From: Candidatus Dechloromonas phosphorivorans
Lineage (GTDB): Bacteria; Pseudomonadota; Gammaproteobacteria; Burkholderiales; Rhodocyclaceae
Direction of reading: 5' to 3'
NCBI GenBank assembly: GCA_016709495.1
Contig: JADJMS010000006.1
Coordinates: 225,874 to 289,873, forward strand
DNA length: 64,000 bases
Positions within the stretch are counted from its first letter, which is position 1. Every line of letters begins with the position of its first letter. Below the pieces are notes generated by a model. The model was not told the DNA's origin. It saw only the letters and a program-made list of their open reading frames with translations, and did no database searches. Shown here in pieces: positions 26,541 to 35,022 of this stretch. The translations under genes and the position numbers were made by a program.

Positions 26541-27664
26541 ATGCAAAAGAAAATTATCGCTCTGGCCATCGCTGGCCTGGCTTCTACCGCAGCATTCGCA
26601 CAATCCAACGTTACCGTTTACGGTGTTGTTGATGCGGCCTACATCTACACCCACACCAACGGTGGCGACCGGCTCAACAACAAAGCCAACGAAAAGCACG
26701 GCAATGATTTCAACGGCATTCAAAGTGGTCAGCTGACTGGCTCACGTATCGGCTTCAAGGGTACGGAAGATCTGGGCAACGGCCTCGAAGGCTGTGTTCG
26801 TTCTGGAATACGCCATCGAACTCGACAACAACAATGGTATCGGCAACAACGCCTCCGGCCTGAATGCTCGCCAACAGTACGTCCGGCCTGTCCGGCAAGG
26901 CTGGCACCCTGTCCCTGGGTCGTCAGTACGCTCCTGGCTACTACACCTTTGCACTGGACCCGCTGACTGCCTCCCCGGCACTGAGCTCGCTTGATGCCGG
27001 TCAAGCTCACCTTGGCGCCACCATTCGCGGCGCTTCATCAGCTCGCTGGAACAGCTCGGTTAACTACACCTCCAACTCCATGGGTGGCGTGACCGTTCAA
27101 GGTATCTACGCTTTCGGTGAGAACACCAACGAAATCGAGATGGGTGCCTCCTACGGTGTTGGCGTCAATTACGCTGGCGGCCCGGTTTCCGTGAAATACG
27201 TTTATCACAATGCCGCTAATGCCCAAGGCACTGCTGCTGCTACCACCTTCCCGACCGGCACTGTTCCTGGCTCCAATAACGGCACCCAGCAAGAGCACTA
27301 CATCGGCTTGAGCTTCGATGCCAAGGTTGTCAAGATCCTCGCTTCGGCACAGATGGTTGACAAGGGTAGCCGCACCAATGCTGGCGGCCAGGCTGCTGAA
27401 GGCCAAGCTTACCAAATCGGCGCTGTCGTTCCGGTTGGCAAGGGTAACATCCACGCTTCCTACGCCTACGCAAACCGTGACAGCGCCACCCGCGTTGGCC
27501 CGGCAACCTATCGTGGCGACATGAACAGCGCTACTGTTGCCTACACCCACGGCCTGTCCAAGCGCACCACGCTGTACACCGGTGTGCGTTACACCGACAA
27601 TGATGTCGACAATGCAGGCGGCCAAACCACTGCCTTCGGTGCTGGTGTCAATCACTCCTTCTAA
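26541..27664 (+). CDS. Gram-negative general porin, frameshifted
   Basis: A betaproteobacterial trimeric porin of about 373 residues. Signal peptide IIALAIAGLASTAAFAQS, first strand NVTVYGVVDAAY, constriction loop region, C-terminal strand ending in phenylalanine (GAGVNHSF). Two single-base insertions break the frame: an extra G near 26793 and an extra C near 26882. Between them the sequence reads FVLEYAIELDNNN correctly in the other frame. AAGGAG ribosome-binding site, and a strong terminator downstream. Highly biased, strongly expressed-looking codons suggest the gene is functional and the breaks are errors. Confidence 0.88.
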
Positions 27665-27690
27665 TTTGACCTAACCGTCACTTAGAACCT

Positions 27691-27717
27691 AAAAGGGTGC
27701 CTCGGCACCCTTTTTTA
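27691..27717 (+). terminator. Rho-independent terminator
   Basis: Stem GGGTGC / GCACCC around CTCG, flanked by AAAA and TTTTTT, 27 bases after the porin stop. Confidence 0.88.
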
Positions 27718-27831
27718 TTTTGGCTATCATCACAAAAAGTGAGAATAGGGGACACGGTTTTTTATACATCTCCTTCGCTCTCTGTGCTAGCCTAAAGGCA
27801 CAAAAAATGCTCCAAACCCTTTGTCCCCTTC

Positions 27832-27976
27832 GTCCATTTGTTGGTTTCGACTGACGTAGCCAATGGCGTGGGTGAGTTGATGAAGGCTTTGGGGCAGCGC
27901 TACGTTCAGTATGTAAATCGTATTTACCGGCGTAGCGGCACAATGTGGGAAGGGCGCTTTCGCTCCTGCCTGACTC
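27832..27976 (+). pseudogene. REP-associated tyrosine transposase remnant
   Basis: About 46 residues (GVGELMKALGQRYVQYVN, then GTMWEGRFRSCL) match the middle of Y1-type (IS200-like, RAYT) transposases. The catalytic N-terminal HUH region and the C-terminus are missing, and the reading frame continues to 28278 without resemblance to anything. Nearby bases 27745-27758 (AATAGGGGACACGG) resemble the short repeats that accompany these transposases. It is a dead fragment in a small accessory patch. Confidence 0.7.
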
Positions 27977-28098
27977 AGTGGCCATACGGTGCAAGGCGTT
28001 TCTGGGAGCCAACAAAGTCTATGGAATCAAATTCAGGATTACTACCTGGCATTAAAGCAGAACCGTGGCACCTGTTTTCCTTCAGCATCCGTTGCAGT

Positions 28099-28483
28099 TC
28101 AGATTTTGATGATTGTGTCGCAATAAAGTGCCATCAATGGGTCGTGAGTCATCAGCCGCATCGGTTCCACAAGCGCTTGAGCAACCAGGATGCGGTCGAA
28201 TGGATCTTGGTGATGTGCTGGCAATTCTTCAACGGCTACGGCATGTTCGGCATCGATGGACAGGAAGCGATAACCTGACTCCTCGAAATAGCGCATTGCG
28301 TCGCGCCCAGTAACGGGCATATCGCCACGGCCAAGTGAATGCTTGATCGCTATCCCCATACGCTCGCAGCACCGACCCAAACCGTCGTTTTAGGCGAAGC
28401 TATCAAATCCCGGCCTTATGCGATAGCTTGGGGTTATCTGTGATTGCCCATAAGGCAACTTGGGTATCGAGCAACAAGTTCAA
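28099..28483 (-). pseudogene. PIN-domain toxin (VapC-like), broken by two frameshifts
   Basis: Reading across frames gives a PIN-domain toxin of about 130 residues. The start LNLLLDTQVALWA holds the first catalytic Asp, the middle reads VGAASVW then IAIKHSLGR, and the C-terminus reads LPAHHQDPFDRILVAQAL and MTHDPLMALY. A base is missing near 28410 (GCCCGG context) and another near 28360 (TGGGAGA context). A TTG start would overlap the antitoxin stop. These RNases normally cleave tRNA or rRNA until neutralised by the antitoxin. Probably inactive, unless the breaks are sequencing errors. Confidence 0.7.
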
Positions 28484-28688
28484 GCCAGCACCCCACGCAT
28501 GAACAAATGAGCCACTTCATCGTTGTGCAAGTCGATACTTTCAGGCACGGCACCTCGAATAAGCCTTTGGCTACACCGAGGCGTTTGCCTACCGGAACAA
28601 CCTCCATTGGCACCAGCCTGGCGGCAGGACGACCGTTACGGGCAATCACAATTTCACGCTCCCGTCCTTGCGCGATGGCTTCCGCGCA
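28480..28688 (-). pseudogene. Phd/YefM-type antitoxin, truncated and frameshifted
   Basis: The conserved antitoxin core REREIVIARNGRPAARLVP is present. One missing base near 28545 breaks the frame before the toxin-binding tail (PESIDLHNDEVAHLF). The usual N-terminal DNA-binding segment is absent: the sequence runs directly into the terminator and 3' end of the tRNA-Met gene. The loss of the N-terminus therefore looks like a real recombination junction at the tRNA. Confidence 0.65.
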
Positions 28689-28690
28689 TG

Positions 28691-28726
28691 AAAAAGCCGC
28701 TGACCTTTGCGGATCAACGGCTCTTT
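28691..28726 (-). terminator. Rho-independent terminator of tRNA-Met
   Basis: On the minus strand, AGCCGTTGATCC pairs with GGTCAGCGGCT around GCAAA and is followed by T5. It begins 8 bases after the tRNA CCA end. Confidence 0.8.
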
Positions 28727-28733
28727 GCATTTT

Positions 28734-28810
28734 TGGTGGTGATGGGCAGAATTGAACTGCCGACCTGTGGGTTATGAATCCACCGCTCTAACCAACTGAG
28801 CTACATCACC
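28734..28810 (-). tRNA. tRNA-Met (anticodon CAT)
   Basis: 77 bases including encoded CCA. Acceptor stem GGTGATG / CATCACC, D-arm AGCTCAGTTGGTTAGAGC, anticodon stem-loop with CAT flanked by T and A, T-arm GGCAGTTCAATTCTGCC. Elongator methionine tRNA is most likely. A lysidine-modified tRNA-Ile2 also has a CAT gene anticodon, but the acceptor stem fits Met better. It borders a decayed accessory segment on its 3' side. Confidence 0.9.
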
Positions 28811-29013
28811 ATTCGAGGGCGCGGATTATATTTGCTCAGGCTTTGATCGGTCAAGGGTTTTCATCGTCGGCTATAATGCAGCAATGCTTTTGACCGCAAC
28901 TCTTGTCTTTGACACTCTCATCAGCCCAGCAGCAACGGCCTTGGCCGAGTCTGCCAATACGCCAATTCCAATTCAGGCCACGCCGGCCATTTTCACCCCC
29001 AAGAAATAGACTT

Positions 29014-30346
29014 ATGCCAAAAAAACTATTCATCCGCACTTTCGGGTGCCAGATGAATGAGTACGATTCGGACAAGATGGCCGATGTACTCAATGCAGCA
29101 GAAGGCGTCGTCAAGACTGACAACGTTGAAGAAGCCGACATCATCCTGTTCAATACCTGTTCCGTGCGCGAGAAGGCGCAGGAAAGGTATTCCATGACTT
29201 GGGCCGTGTGCGCCACCTGAAGAAGCTCAACCCCAACCTGGTGATTGGTGTGGGCGGTTGCGTTGCCAGCCAGGAGGGCGATGCGATTATTGCCCGTGCG
29301 CCTTACGTCGATGTTGTCTTTGGCCCGCAAACGCTGCACCGCTTGCCGCAGTTGATTGCGCAACGCAAGGCGAACGGCAAGGCGGCCGTCGATGTTTCCT
29401 TCCCGGAAATTGAAAAGTTCGACTCAATGCCGCCAGCAGAAGTCAAAGGCGCCTCGGCTTTTGTGTCGATCATGGAAGGCTGCTCCAAATTTTGCACTTT
29501 CTGCATCGTGCCTTACACGCGTGGCGGCGAAGTTTCACGACCATTTGATGATGTGCTGACTGAGGTTGCCGGGCTGGCTGCCAACGGCGTTGGCGAAGTC
29601 ACACTGCTAGGCCAGAATGTGAATGCCTATCGCGGCGACATGGCCGAAACTGAAGAGAAAGCCGATCTGGCGCTTTTGATTGAATATATTGCCGAAGTGC
29701 CGGGCATCGAACGAATTCGCTACACCACTTCGCTCCCACGTGAAATGTCGCAGCGGCTGATCGACACCTACGCCACTGTGCCGAAATTGGTGTCGCAGCT
29801 GCACCTACCGGTTCAATCCGGCTCTGATCGTGTACTAGCGGCGATGAAACGCGGCTACACGGCGATTGAGTACAAGTCGATCATCCGCAAATTGCGTGCC
29901 GCACGCCCGGACATTTCCCTGTCCTCCGACTTTATCGTCGGCTTCCCCGGCGAAACGGATGATGATTTCGAGAAAACCATGAAATTGATCGAGGAAGTTG
30001 GCTTCGACAACTCATTCTCCTTCGTCCAGCCCGCGCCCAGGAACGCCGGCGCTCGATCTGGAAGACACAACCCCGCCCGAGGTTAAATCGGCCCGCCTAA
30101 GCCGCCTGCAGAAGCGTATAGACGAACAGGCACAGGTGATCAGCAAGGCGATGATCGGCAGCGTTCTGCGCGTGCTGGTTGAGCACATCACGCAAGGATG
30201 TCCTTGAAATGGCTGCGCGTACCGATAACAACCGGATTGTTAATTTTGCTGGTAACCCACGCTTGATCAATACCTTCGTCAATGTCCGGATTACGGATGC
30301 CTTGCCGCATAGCCTGAGGGGTGAAATTGTCATCCACGAAGACTAA
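29014..30346 (+). CDS. miaB: tRNA-2-methylthio-N6-dimethylallyladenosine synthase, frameshifted
   Basis: Radical SAM methylthiotransferase. UPF0004 domain with TFGCQMNEYDSD, NTCSVREKAQE and GVGGCVASQEG cysteines; radical SAM cluster CSKFCTFCIVPYTRG; C-terminal TRAM domain ending GEIVIHED. Three breaks: one A missing near 29187, two bases missing near 30033, and two missing near 30185. Corrected length is 445 residues, exactly that of MiaB. A TATAAT at 28873 marks the likely promoter. First gene of miaB-phoH-ybeY-corC-lnt. Confidence 0.93.
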
Positions 30347-31322
30347 ACCGGCACCGAAGAGCCGGCCGGTGGAAATTGCACTGACACCGGTCGACAACGT
30401 CTTGCTCGCCAATTTATGCGGCCCGCTCGACGAGAACATTCGGCAGATTGAAACCGGCCTTGATGTCACCATACGCCGCCGCAATGAACGTTTTTCAATT
30501 TCTGGCGAAAAAGCGCAGTTAACCGTAGATGCCATTCGCCACTTTTACGGCATGGCACGCCAGGCCCTATCGGTCGATGAAATTCAGCTCTGCTTGATCG
30601 AACTGACCAACGCTCCGGTTCGCCGCATTTCGCGCAAGGCGGACAGTCTGACTGATGGCCCGCAACTGATCACGCGCAAGACCGAGCTGCACGGCCGCAC
30701 GCCACGACAGGTGGCTTACCTGAAGGCGATTCAGGAGCACGACATCACCTTCGGCATCGGCCCCGCCGGCACGGGCAAGACTTACCTTGCCGTTGCCAGC
30801 GCCGTCGATGCATTTGAGCGCGATATGGTCGAACGCATCATCCTGACTCGCCCCGCCGTCGAAGCCGGTGAGCGCCTCGGTTTCCTGCCCGGCGATCTGA
30901 CGCAGAAGATTGACCCTTATCTCCGCCCGCTTTATGACGCGCTGTACGACTTGATGGGCAGCGACCGGGTGAGCAAGCTGTACGAGAAGCACGCTATCGA
31001 AATCGCCCCGCTCGCCTTCATGCGCGGTCGCACCCTGAACCACGCCTTCATCATCCTCGACGAGGCGCAGAACACGACGCCCGAGCAGATGAAAATGTTC
31101 CTGACGCGCATCGGTATCGGTGCCAAAGCGGTCGTTACCGGCGACCTGACGCAGATTGACCTGGCCAAAGGACAAAAGAGCGGCCTGCGCGAAGCGCGTG
31201 ACATCCTCAAGGAAGTACGCGGTCTGGCCTTTACCGAATTCACCAAGGAGGACGTGGTGCGCCACCCGCTGGTCGCCCGCATCGTTGCCGCCTATGAAAC
31301 CAAAGACAAGCAATCGACTTAA
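30321..31322 (+). CDS. ybeZ: PhoH family ATPase (YbeZ)
   Basis: 333 residues from a GTG at 30321 that overlaps the miaB end; a GTG at 30369 is an alternative start. Walker A GPAGTGKTYLA (about residue 150) and Walker B FIILDEAQNTTPEQ are clear. A KH-like N-terminal region precedes the ATPase. It works with YbeY in rRNA processing and ribosome quality control, consistent with the neighbouring gene. Confidence 0.92.
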   Translation: MKLSSTKTKPAPKSRPVEIALTPVDNVLLANLCGPLDENIRQIETGLDVTIRRRNERFSISGEKAQLTVDAIRHFYGMARQALSVDEIQLCLIELTNAPVRRISRKADSLTDGPQLITRKTELHGRTPRQVAYLKAIQEHDITFGIGPAGTGKTYLAVASAVDAFERDMVERIILTRPAVEAGERLGFLPGDLTQKIDPYLRPLYDALYDLMGSDRVSKLYEKHAIEIAPLAFMRGRTLNHAFIILDEAQNTTPEQMKMFLTRIGIGAKAVVTGDLTQIDLAKGQKSGLREARDILKEVRGLAFTEFTKEDVVRHPLVARIVAAYETKDKQST

Positions 31323-31746
31323 CCTCTCGCTGCAATACGCATGTAACCGGGATGGCTTACCCTTGCGCGCAGACTTTGTGCGCTGGGCACGTGCCGCTCT
31401 GGTCGGCGGCGGAGAAATCACCATCCGCCTGGTTGAAGCTGATGAAGGCCAAGCGCTGAACAAGGAATATCGTGGCAAGGATTACGCGACCAACGTGCTG
31501 TCCTTTCCCTACGATACCGAACCGGTAGTGAGTGGCGACCTGGTCATCTGCCCCAGCGTCGTGGCGCGCGAAGCCAGCGAGCAGAACAAGCCGCTGGCCG
31601 CCCACTACGCGCACCTGACGGTGCATGGTATGCTGCATTTGCAAGGCTGGGATCATGAGAATGACGATGATGCCCAGGCGATGGAAACTGAAGAAACGGA
31701 GATTCTTGCCGCCATGGGTTACCCGGATCCTTATCTGGGTAACTGA
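31294..31746 (+). CDS. ybeY: endoribonuclease YbeY
   Basis: 150 residues. The zinc site is the family motif HGMLHLQGWDH (about residues 112-122). YATNVLSFPY is the second conserved block. It matures the 16S rRNA 3' end. The ATG lies inside the 3' end of ybeZ, overlapping 29 bases in another frame, which indicates coupling. Confidence 0.93.
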   Translation: MKPKTSNRLNLSLQYACNRDGLPLRADFVRWARAALVGGGEITIRLVEADEGQALNKEYRGKDYATNVLSFPYDTEPVVSGDLVICPSVVAREASEQNKPLAAHYAHLTVHGMLHLQGWDHENDDDAQAMETEETEILAAMGYPDPYLGN

Positions 31747-31760
31747 GCGGTTTAAACATT

Positions 31761-32612
31761 ATGGATAGTGACAGTAAACCCGGTTTTATTGAACGACTGA
31801 CTTCCCTGCTGCTACGCGAACCTGAAGACCGCGAGCAATTACTGGGAGTGTTGCACGGCGCATACCAGCGCAACCTGATGGATGCCGATGCGCTGACCAT
31901 CATCGAAGGCGCACTCGCCGCCTCCGACACACGTGTGACGGATGTGATGATTCCCCGAGCACAGATGGGCGTCATCGACATTGATGATCCGATGAGCGAA
32001 ATCATCCCGGTGGTCATCGAAGCAGCTCACTCGCGCTTTCCGGTAGTTGATGGCGACCGTGACAAGGTGCTTGGTATCTTGCTCGCCAAGGATTTGCTGC
32101 GCATCCATATTGAAAAGGATTTCAACCTGCGCGACTGGCTGCGGCCGGCGGTTTTCATCCCGGAATCCAAGCGACTCAACGTGTTGCTGCGCGAATTCCG
32201 CGTCTCACGCAATCACATGGCAATTGTCGTCAATGAATACGGCGGCGTTGCCGGTCTGGTGACGATTGAGGATGTGCTGGAGCAAATCGTCGGCGACATT
32301 GAAGACGAATACGACTTTGACGGAGCGCACGACAATATCCGTCTCGACTCAACTGGCCGCTATCGCGTCAAAGCGCGGACCGAAATCGAAGACTTCAATG
32401 AGGCCTTCGACACCACATTCTCCGACCAGGAATTCGATACAGTCGGCGGTCTGGTGCTGCGCCATTTGGGCCGCGTTCCCAAGCGCAACGAGATCATGGA
32501 CATAGATGGCGTAAGCATTCAGGTGTTGCGCGCCGACAGTCGCCGGCTCTACACCTTGCTCGTATCCCCGCCACAAAAACCGGAAACCGGTGCTGAAGTC
32601 GCTGCTGGCTAG
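31761..32612 (+). CDS. corC: CorC family protein with CBS domains
   Basis: 283 residues, cytosolic. N-terminal segment (EDREQLLGVLHGAYQRNLMD), two CBS domains (VTDVMIPRAQMGVIDI; RNHMAIVVNEYGGVAGLVTIEDV) and a C-terminal transporter-associated domain (DTVGGLVLRHLGRVPKRNE). Linked to magnesium/cobalt resistance in enterobacteria. Its stop overlaps the start of lnt by 23 bases, the same order as in E. coli. Confidence 0.9.
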   Translation: MDSDSKPGFIERLTSLLLREPEDREQLLGVLHGAYQRNLMDADALTIIEGALAASDTRVTDVMIPRAQMGVIDIDDPMSEIIPVVIEAAHSRFPVVDGDRDKVLGILLAKDLLRIHIEKDFNLRDWLRPAVFIPESKRLNVLLREFRVSRNHMAIVVNEYGGVAGLVTIEDVLEQIVGDIEDEYDFDGAHDNIRLDSTGRYRVKARTEIEDFNEAFDTTFSDQEFDTVGGLVLRHLGRVPKRNEIMDIDGVSIQVLRADSRRLYTLLVSPPQKPETGAEVAAG

Positions 32613-34197
32613 GCACGCCGCCACACGCTATGTCGCTGCGACCCTGATTGGGGTCGCTGGCGTTTTATGCTTCGCTCCCTTTGGCTTGTTCTGGCTGACG
32701 CCGCTGATCTGGTTTGGTTTTTTTCAGCTACTACGCGAGGCGACAAGCGTTCGTCAGGCAACGTTGAGCGGCCTGGCTTTTGGCCTTGGATTTTTCCTGA
32801 CCGGTGTTTCCTGGGTTTATGTCAGCCTTTCCGTTTTCGGTGGCATGCCCTGGTGGCTTGCCGGGCCGGCGGCTTTCATGTTTTGCGCTGTCATGGCACT
32901 GTTTCCCATGCTTGCCGGAGGCGTATTCAAACGCTGGCAACCGGAAAATCTCTGGCAACAAGCCCTGTTCTTTGCCGCCCTGATTGCTACGGTCGACTGG
33001 CTAAGAAGCTGGATTTTTACCGGATTCCCTTGGCTGGCGTTGGGTTACTCGCAAGCCGCGCCCAGCCCACTGGCCGGTTTTGCGCCGCTAATCGGCGTCC
33101 ATGGACTGAGTCTGCTGGTTGCGCTTAGCGGCGCATTGCTGGCACACTGGCGGATTGGTCTGGTGTTTGTCAGCACCTTGGTTTTGTGCGGCGTCGGACT
33201 GCGTCAGGTGCAATGGACAACACCGGCCGGGGAACCGATCAGCGTTGCGCTGATTCAAGGCAACGTGCCGCAGGAAATAAAATTCCGCCCGGAAGCCTTT
33301 ATTCGCACTCTGGACCTTTACCGCGAGCTGGTCGAGCAGAATCCGGCACAACTGATCATTCTGCCGGAGACGGCGATTCCGGCTTTCTTTGACCAATTGC
33401 CGATGCACTACATTGAAGCGCTCAAGTCAGCGGCACAGCGTCACGGTGGCGACATCATTCTCGGCACATTGACCGGTGGCGGCGAGCGTTATTTCAACAG
33501 CGCAATCAGCCTCGGACAGTCGCCCTTGCAGGTTTATAGCAAAAGCCATCTGGTACCCTTTGGCGAGACGATTCCGCCAGGTTTTTCGTGGTTCATGAAG
33601 TTTGCCAGCATCCCCATGTCGTCATTTTCGCGCGGGCCGGAATCTCAGCCGCCGCTGGCCGTGGCCGGGCAGAATGTTGCGGTCAACATCTGTTATGAGG
33701 ATGTTTTTGGCGAAGAAATCATTGCTGCCTTACCGGCTGCCGGCATACTTGCCAATCTCTCGAATACCGCCTGGTTCGGCCATTCCTTGGCGCAACCGCA
33801 GCATTTGCAGATCGCCCAGATGCGGGCCAGCGAAACCGGTCGCCCGATGCTGCGCGCAACCAATACCGGGATGACGGCCGTGGTTGGCGCCGATGGTTTC
33901 GTACAAGCCGCCCTGCCAGCCTTCACGCAGGGGGTTTTGAAAGCCGAAGTCCGCGCTTATGAGGGCATGACGCCTTACGCAAGCTTCGGCAATCTCGGCT
34001 TTTTGTTACTGGCAATCAGCTTTTGGTTATTGGCCGCCTGCCAGTCCGCCGTATCAGGTAGAACGCAGGCGCTGGCCGGCTTGTTCGAGGCGTTGGCGTT
34101 CAGCCAGCACCTTGGTCGAATAGCGACGCTCCGGATCATTAATTGCGCCAGCAAACTGCTGCAGGCCGTTTTCAATGCCACCGTTACGGTGGATTGA
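32590..34197 (+). CDS. lnt: apolipoprotein N-acyltransferase, possible C-terminal frameshift
   Basis: Inner-membrane enzyme adding the third acyl chain to lipoproteins. Several N-terminal membrane helices, then the nitrilase-like domain with the catalytic triad: Glu in LPETAIPAF, Lys in YSKSHLVPFGE and Cys in NICYEDVFGE. The open frame gives 535 residues, but the last 50 or so are antisense to the next gene. In another frame the natural end would be at 34060 (IGRLPVRRIR), almost touching the opposing stop. I infer a frame error near 34020. Two copies of the repeated word lie inside. Confidence 0.9.
   Translation: MLKSLLARHAATRYVAATLIGVAGVLCFAPFGLFWLTPLIWFGFFQLLREATSVRQATLSGLAFGLGFFLTGVSWVYVSLSVFGGMPWWLAGPAAFMFCAVMALFPMLAGGVFKRWQPENLWQQALFFAALIATVDWLRSWIFTGFPWLALGYSQAAPSPLAGFAPLIGVHGLSLLVALSGALLAHWRIGLVFVSTLVLCGVGLRQVQWTTPAGEPISVALIQGNVPQEIKFRPEAFIRTLDLYRELVEQNPAQLIILPETAIPAFFDQLPMHYIEALKSAAQRHGGDIILGTLTGGGERYFNSAISLGQSPLQVYSKSHLVPFGETIPPGFSWFMKFASIPMSSFSRGPESQPPLAVAGQNVAVNICYEDVFGEEIIAALPAAGILANLSNTAWFGHSLAQPQHLQIAQMRASETGRPMLRATNTGMTAVVGADGFVQAALPAFTQGVLKAEVRAYEGMTPYASFGNLGFLLLAISFWLLAACQSAVSGRTQALAGLFEALAFSQHLGRIATLRIINCASKLLQAVFNATVTVD
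32986..33018 (+). repeat. dispersed GTTACGGTCRAC element, one mismatch
   Basis: Core GCTACGGTCGAC at 32986-32997 (position 2 T to C), then TAA and ATTTTTA. In lnt, sense, read Ala-Thr-Val-Asp. Confidence 0.65.
33676..33708 (+). repeat. dispersed GTTACGGTCRAC element, one mismatch
   Basis: Core GTTGCGGTCAAC at 33676-33687 (position 4 A to G), then TTAT and TTTTT. In lnt at the catalytic-cysteine segment, read Val-Ala-Val-Asn, so protein conservation could also contribute. Confidence 0.5.
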
Positions 34198-34743
34198 CTC
34201 CTTGAGCACCTTGGCACCGACCTGAACGTTGGTCAGCGGGTCAAGGAAAGGCAACTCGCCAGCATCGCTGGGCAGCTTGTCTTTATGGAAGCGCGGCAGC
34301 ACTTGCATCAAGCCCTGGGCGCCAACGACACTTTGCGAGAGCGGATTGAAACCGGATTCGACGCCAATCACGGCAATGATCAGCAAGGGATCAAGCTTCA
34401 GATCACGACCGGCAGCCTGAGCAGTCGCAAAAACTGGCAGCAAGGCGTCATTTGAAACACGGTAGCGCTTGGCAACATAATCCAGTGCGCCACGCATGCG
34501 TGGGCTAAGCGCTTCGGCAGGGGCTTCGGCGACTTCATCATCAACCGCATCTTCTGTTACTGATGCCGTATTTGCCGGGAGGAAAGACTTCAGGCCATCG
34601 ATAAATGCCGTTTTGCCGCTATAAACGCCAAACAGACCAACGATGAGGACGATGCCGGATACCATCAGGGCATTTTGAATCAGGGTGAGAACTGACAATG
34701 TCAGACGCGACATGACAGGGGGGAAAAGAGACGTAGCGAACAC
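34054..34743 (-). CDS. membrane-anchored lytic transglycosylase domain protein
   Basis: 229 residues. One transmembrane helix near the N-terminus (IVLIVGLFGVYSG), an acidic linker, then an SLT domain with the catalytic Glu in IAVIGVESGFNP and the SVVGAQGLMQVLPRF motif; the C-terminal NGGIENGLQQFAGA replaces the usual YNxG. A peptidoglycan-cleaving role is inferred. Convergent with lnt and divergent from glyQ. Confidence 0.82.
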   Translation of the reverse strand: MFATSLFPPVMSRLTLSVLTLIQNALMVSGIVLIVGLFGVYSGKTAFIDGLKSFLPANTASVTEDAVDDEVAEAPAEALSPRMRGALDYVAKRYRVSNDALLPVFATAQAAGRDLKLDPLLIIAVIGVESGFNPLSQSVVGAQGLMQVLPRFHKDKLPSDAGELPFLDPLTNVQVGAKVLKESIHRNGGIENGLQQFAGAINDPERRYSTKVLAERQRLEQAGQRLRST

Positions 34744-34822
34744 GTGACCTCCTTCACTGTTGCCACTGCGGCAAACTACGCCGACAGCGAACGGTTACAG
34801 GGGGATACGGCATTCAATTGAA

Positions 34823-34837
34823 TGCTGCACCGCAACA
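34823..34837. promoter_or_regulatory. dyad TGCTGC-N3-GCAACA
   Basis: One arm base differs from the perfect dyad 65 bases further on. Both are flanked by an ATGAAAT / ATTTCAT inverted pair. Part of a two-site operator in the transglycosylase-glyQ intergenic region. Confidence 0.35.
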
Positions 34838-34901
34838 TGAAATGCAGTTTATTGATTACATTGAACATTGTCAATCCGGAACCACCAACATGCCAATTTC
34901 A

Positions 34902-34916
34902 TGTTGCGTCGCAACA
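34902..34916. promoter_or_regulatory. dyad operator TGTTGC-N3-GCAACA
   Basis: Perfect arms with a 3-base spacer, identical in arms and spacing to 487-501. It lies about 105 bases before glyQ and 160 bases before the divergent transglycosylase start. The 279-base gap otherwise shows no gene. Confidence 0.45.
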
Positions 34917-35022
34917 ACACCACCGGGTGACATGCCACGCTTTCAGACAACCCCGCACGCCCTGCCGATTCAAGCGAAAAGCTAGTAAAATTCAAGGCTT
35001 TCCGTCTTACCGAGTGCGTCCG

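Noticed and set aside
28884..29009. A 41-codon open frame just before miaB
   Set aside because: Its ATG is only about 8 bases after the TATAAT, there is no ribosome-binding site and no recognisable sequence.
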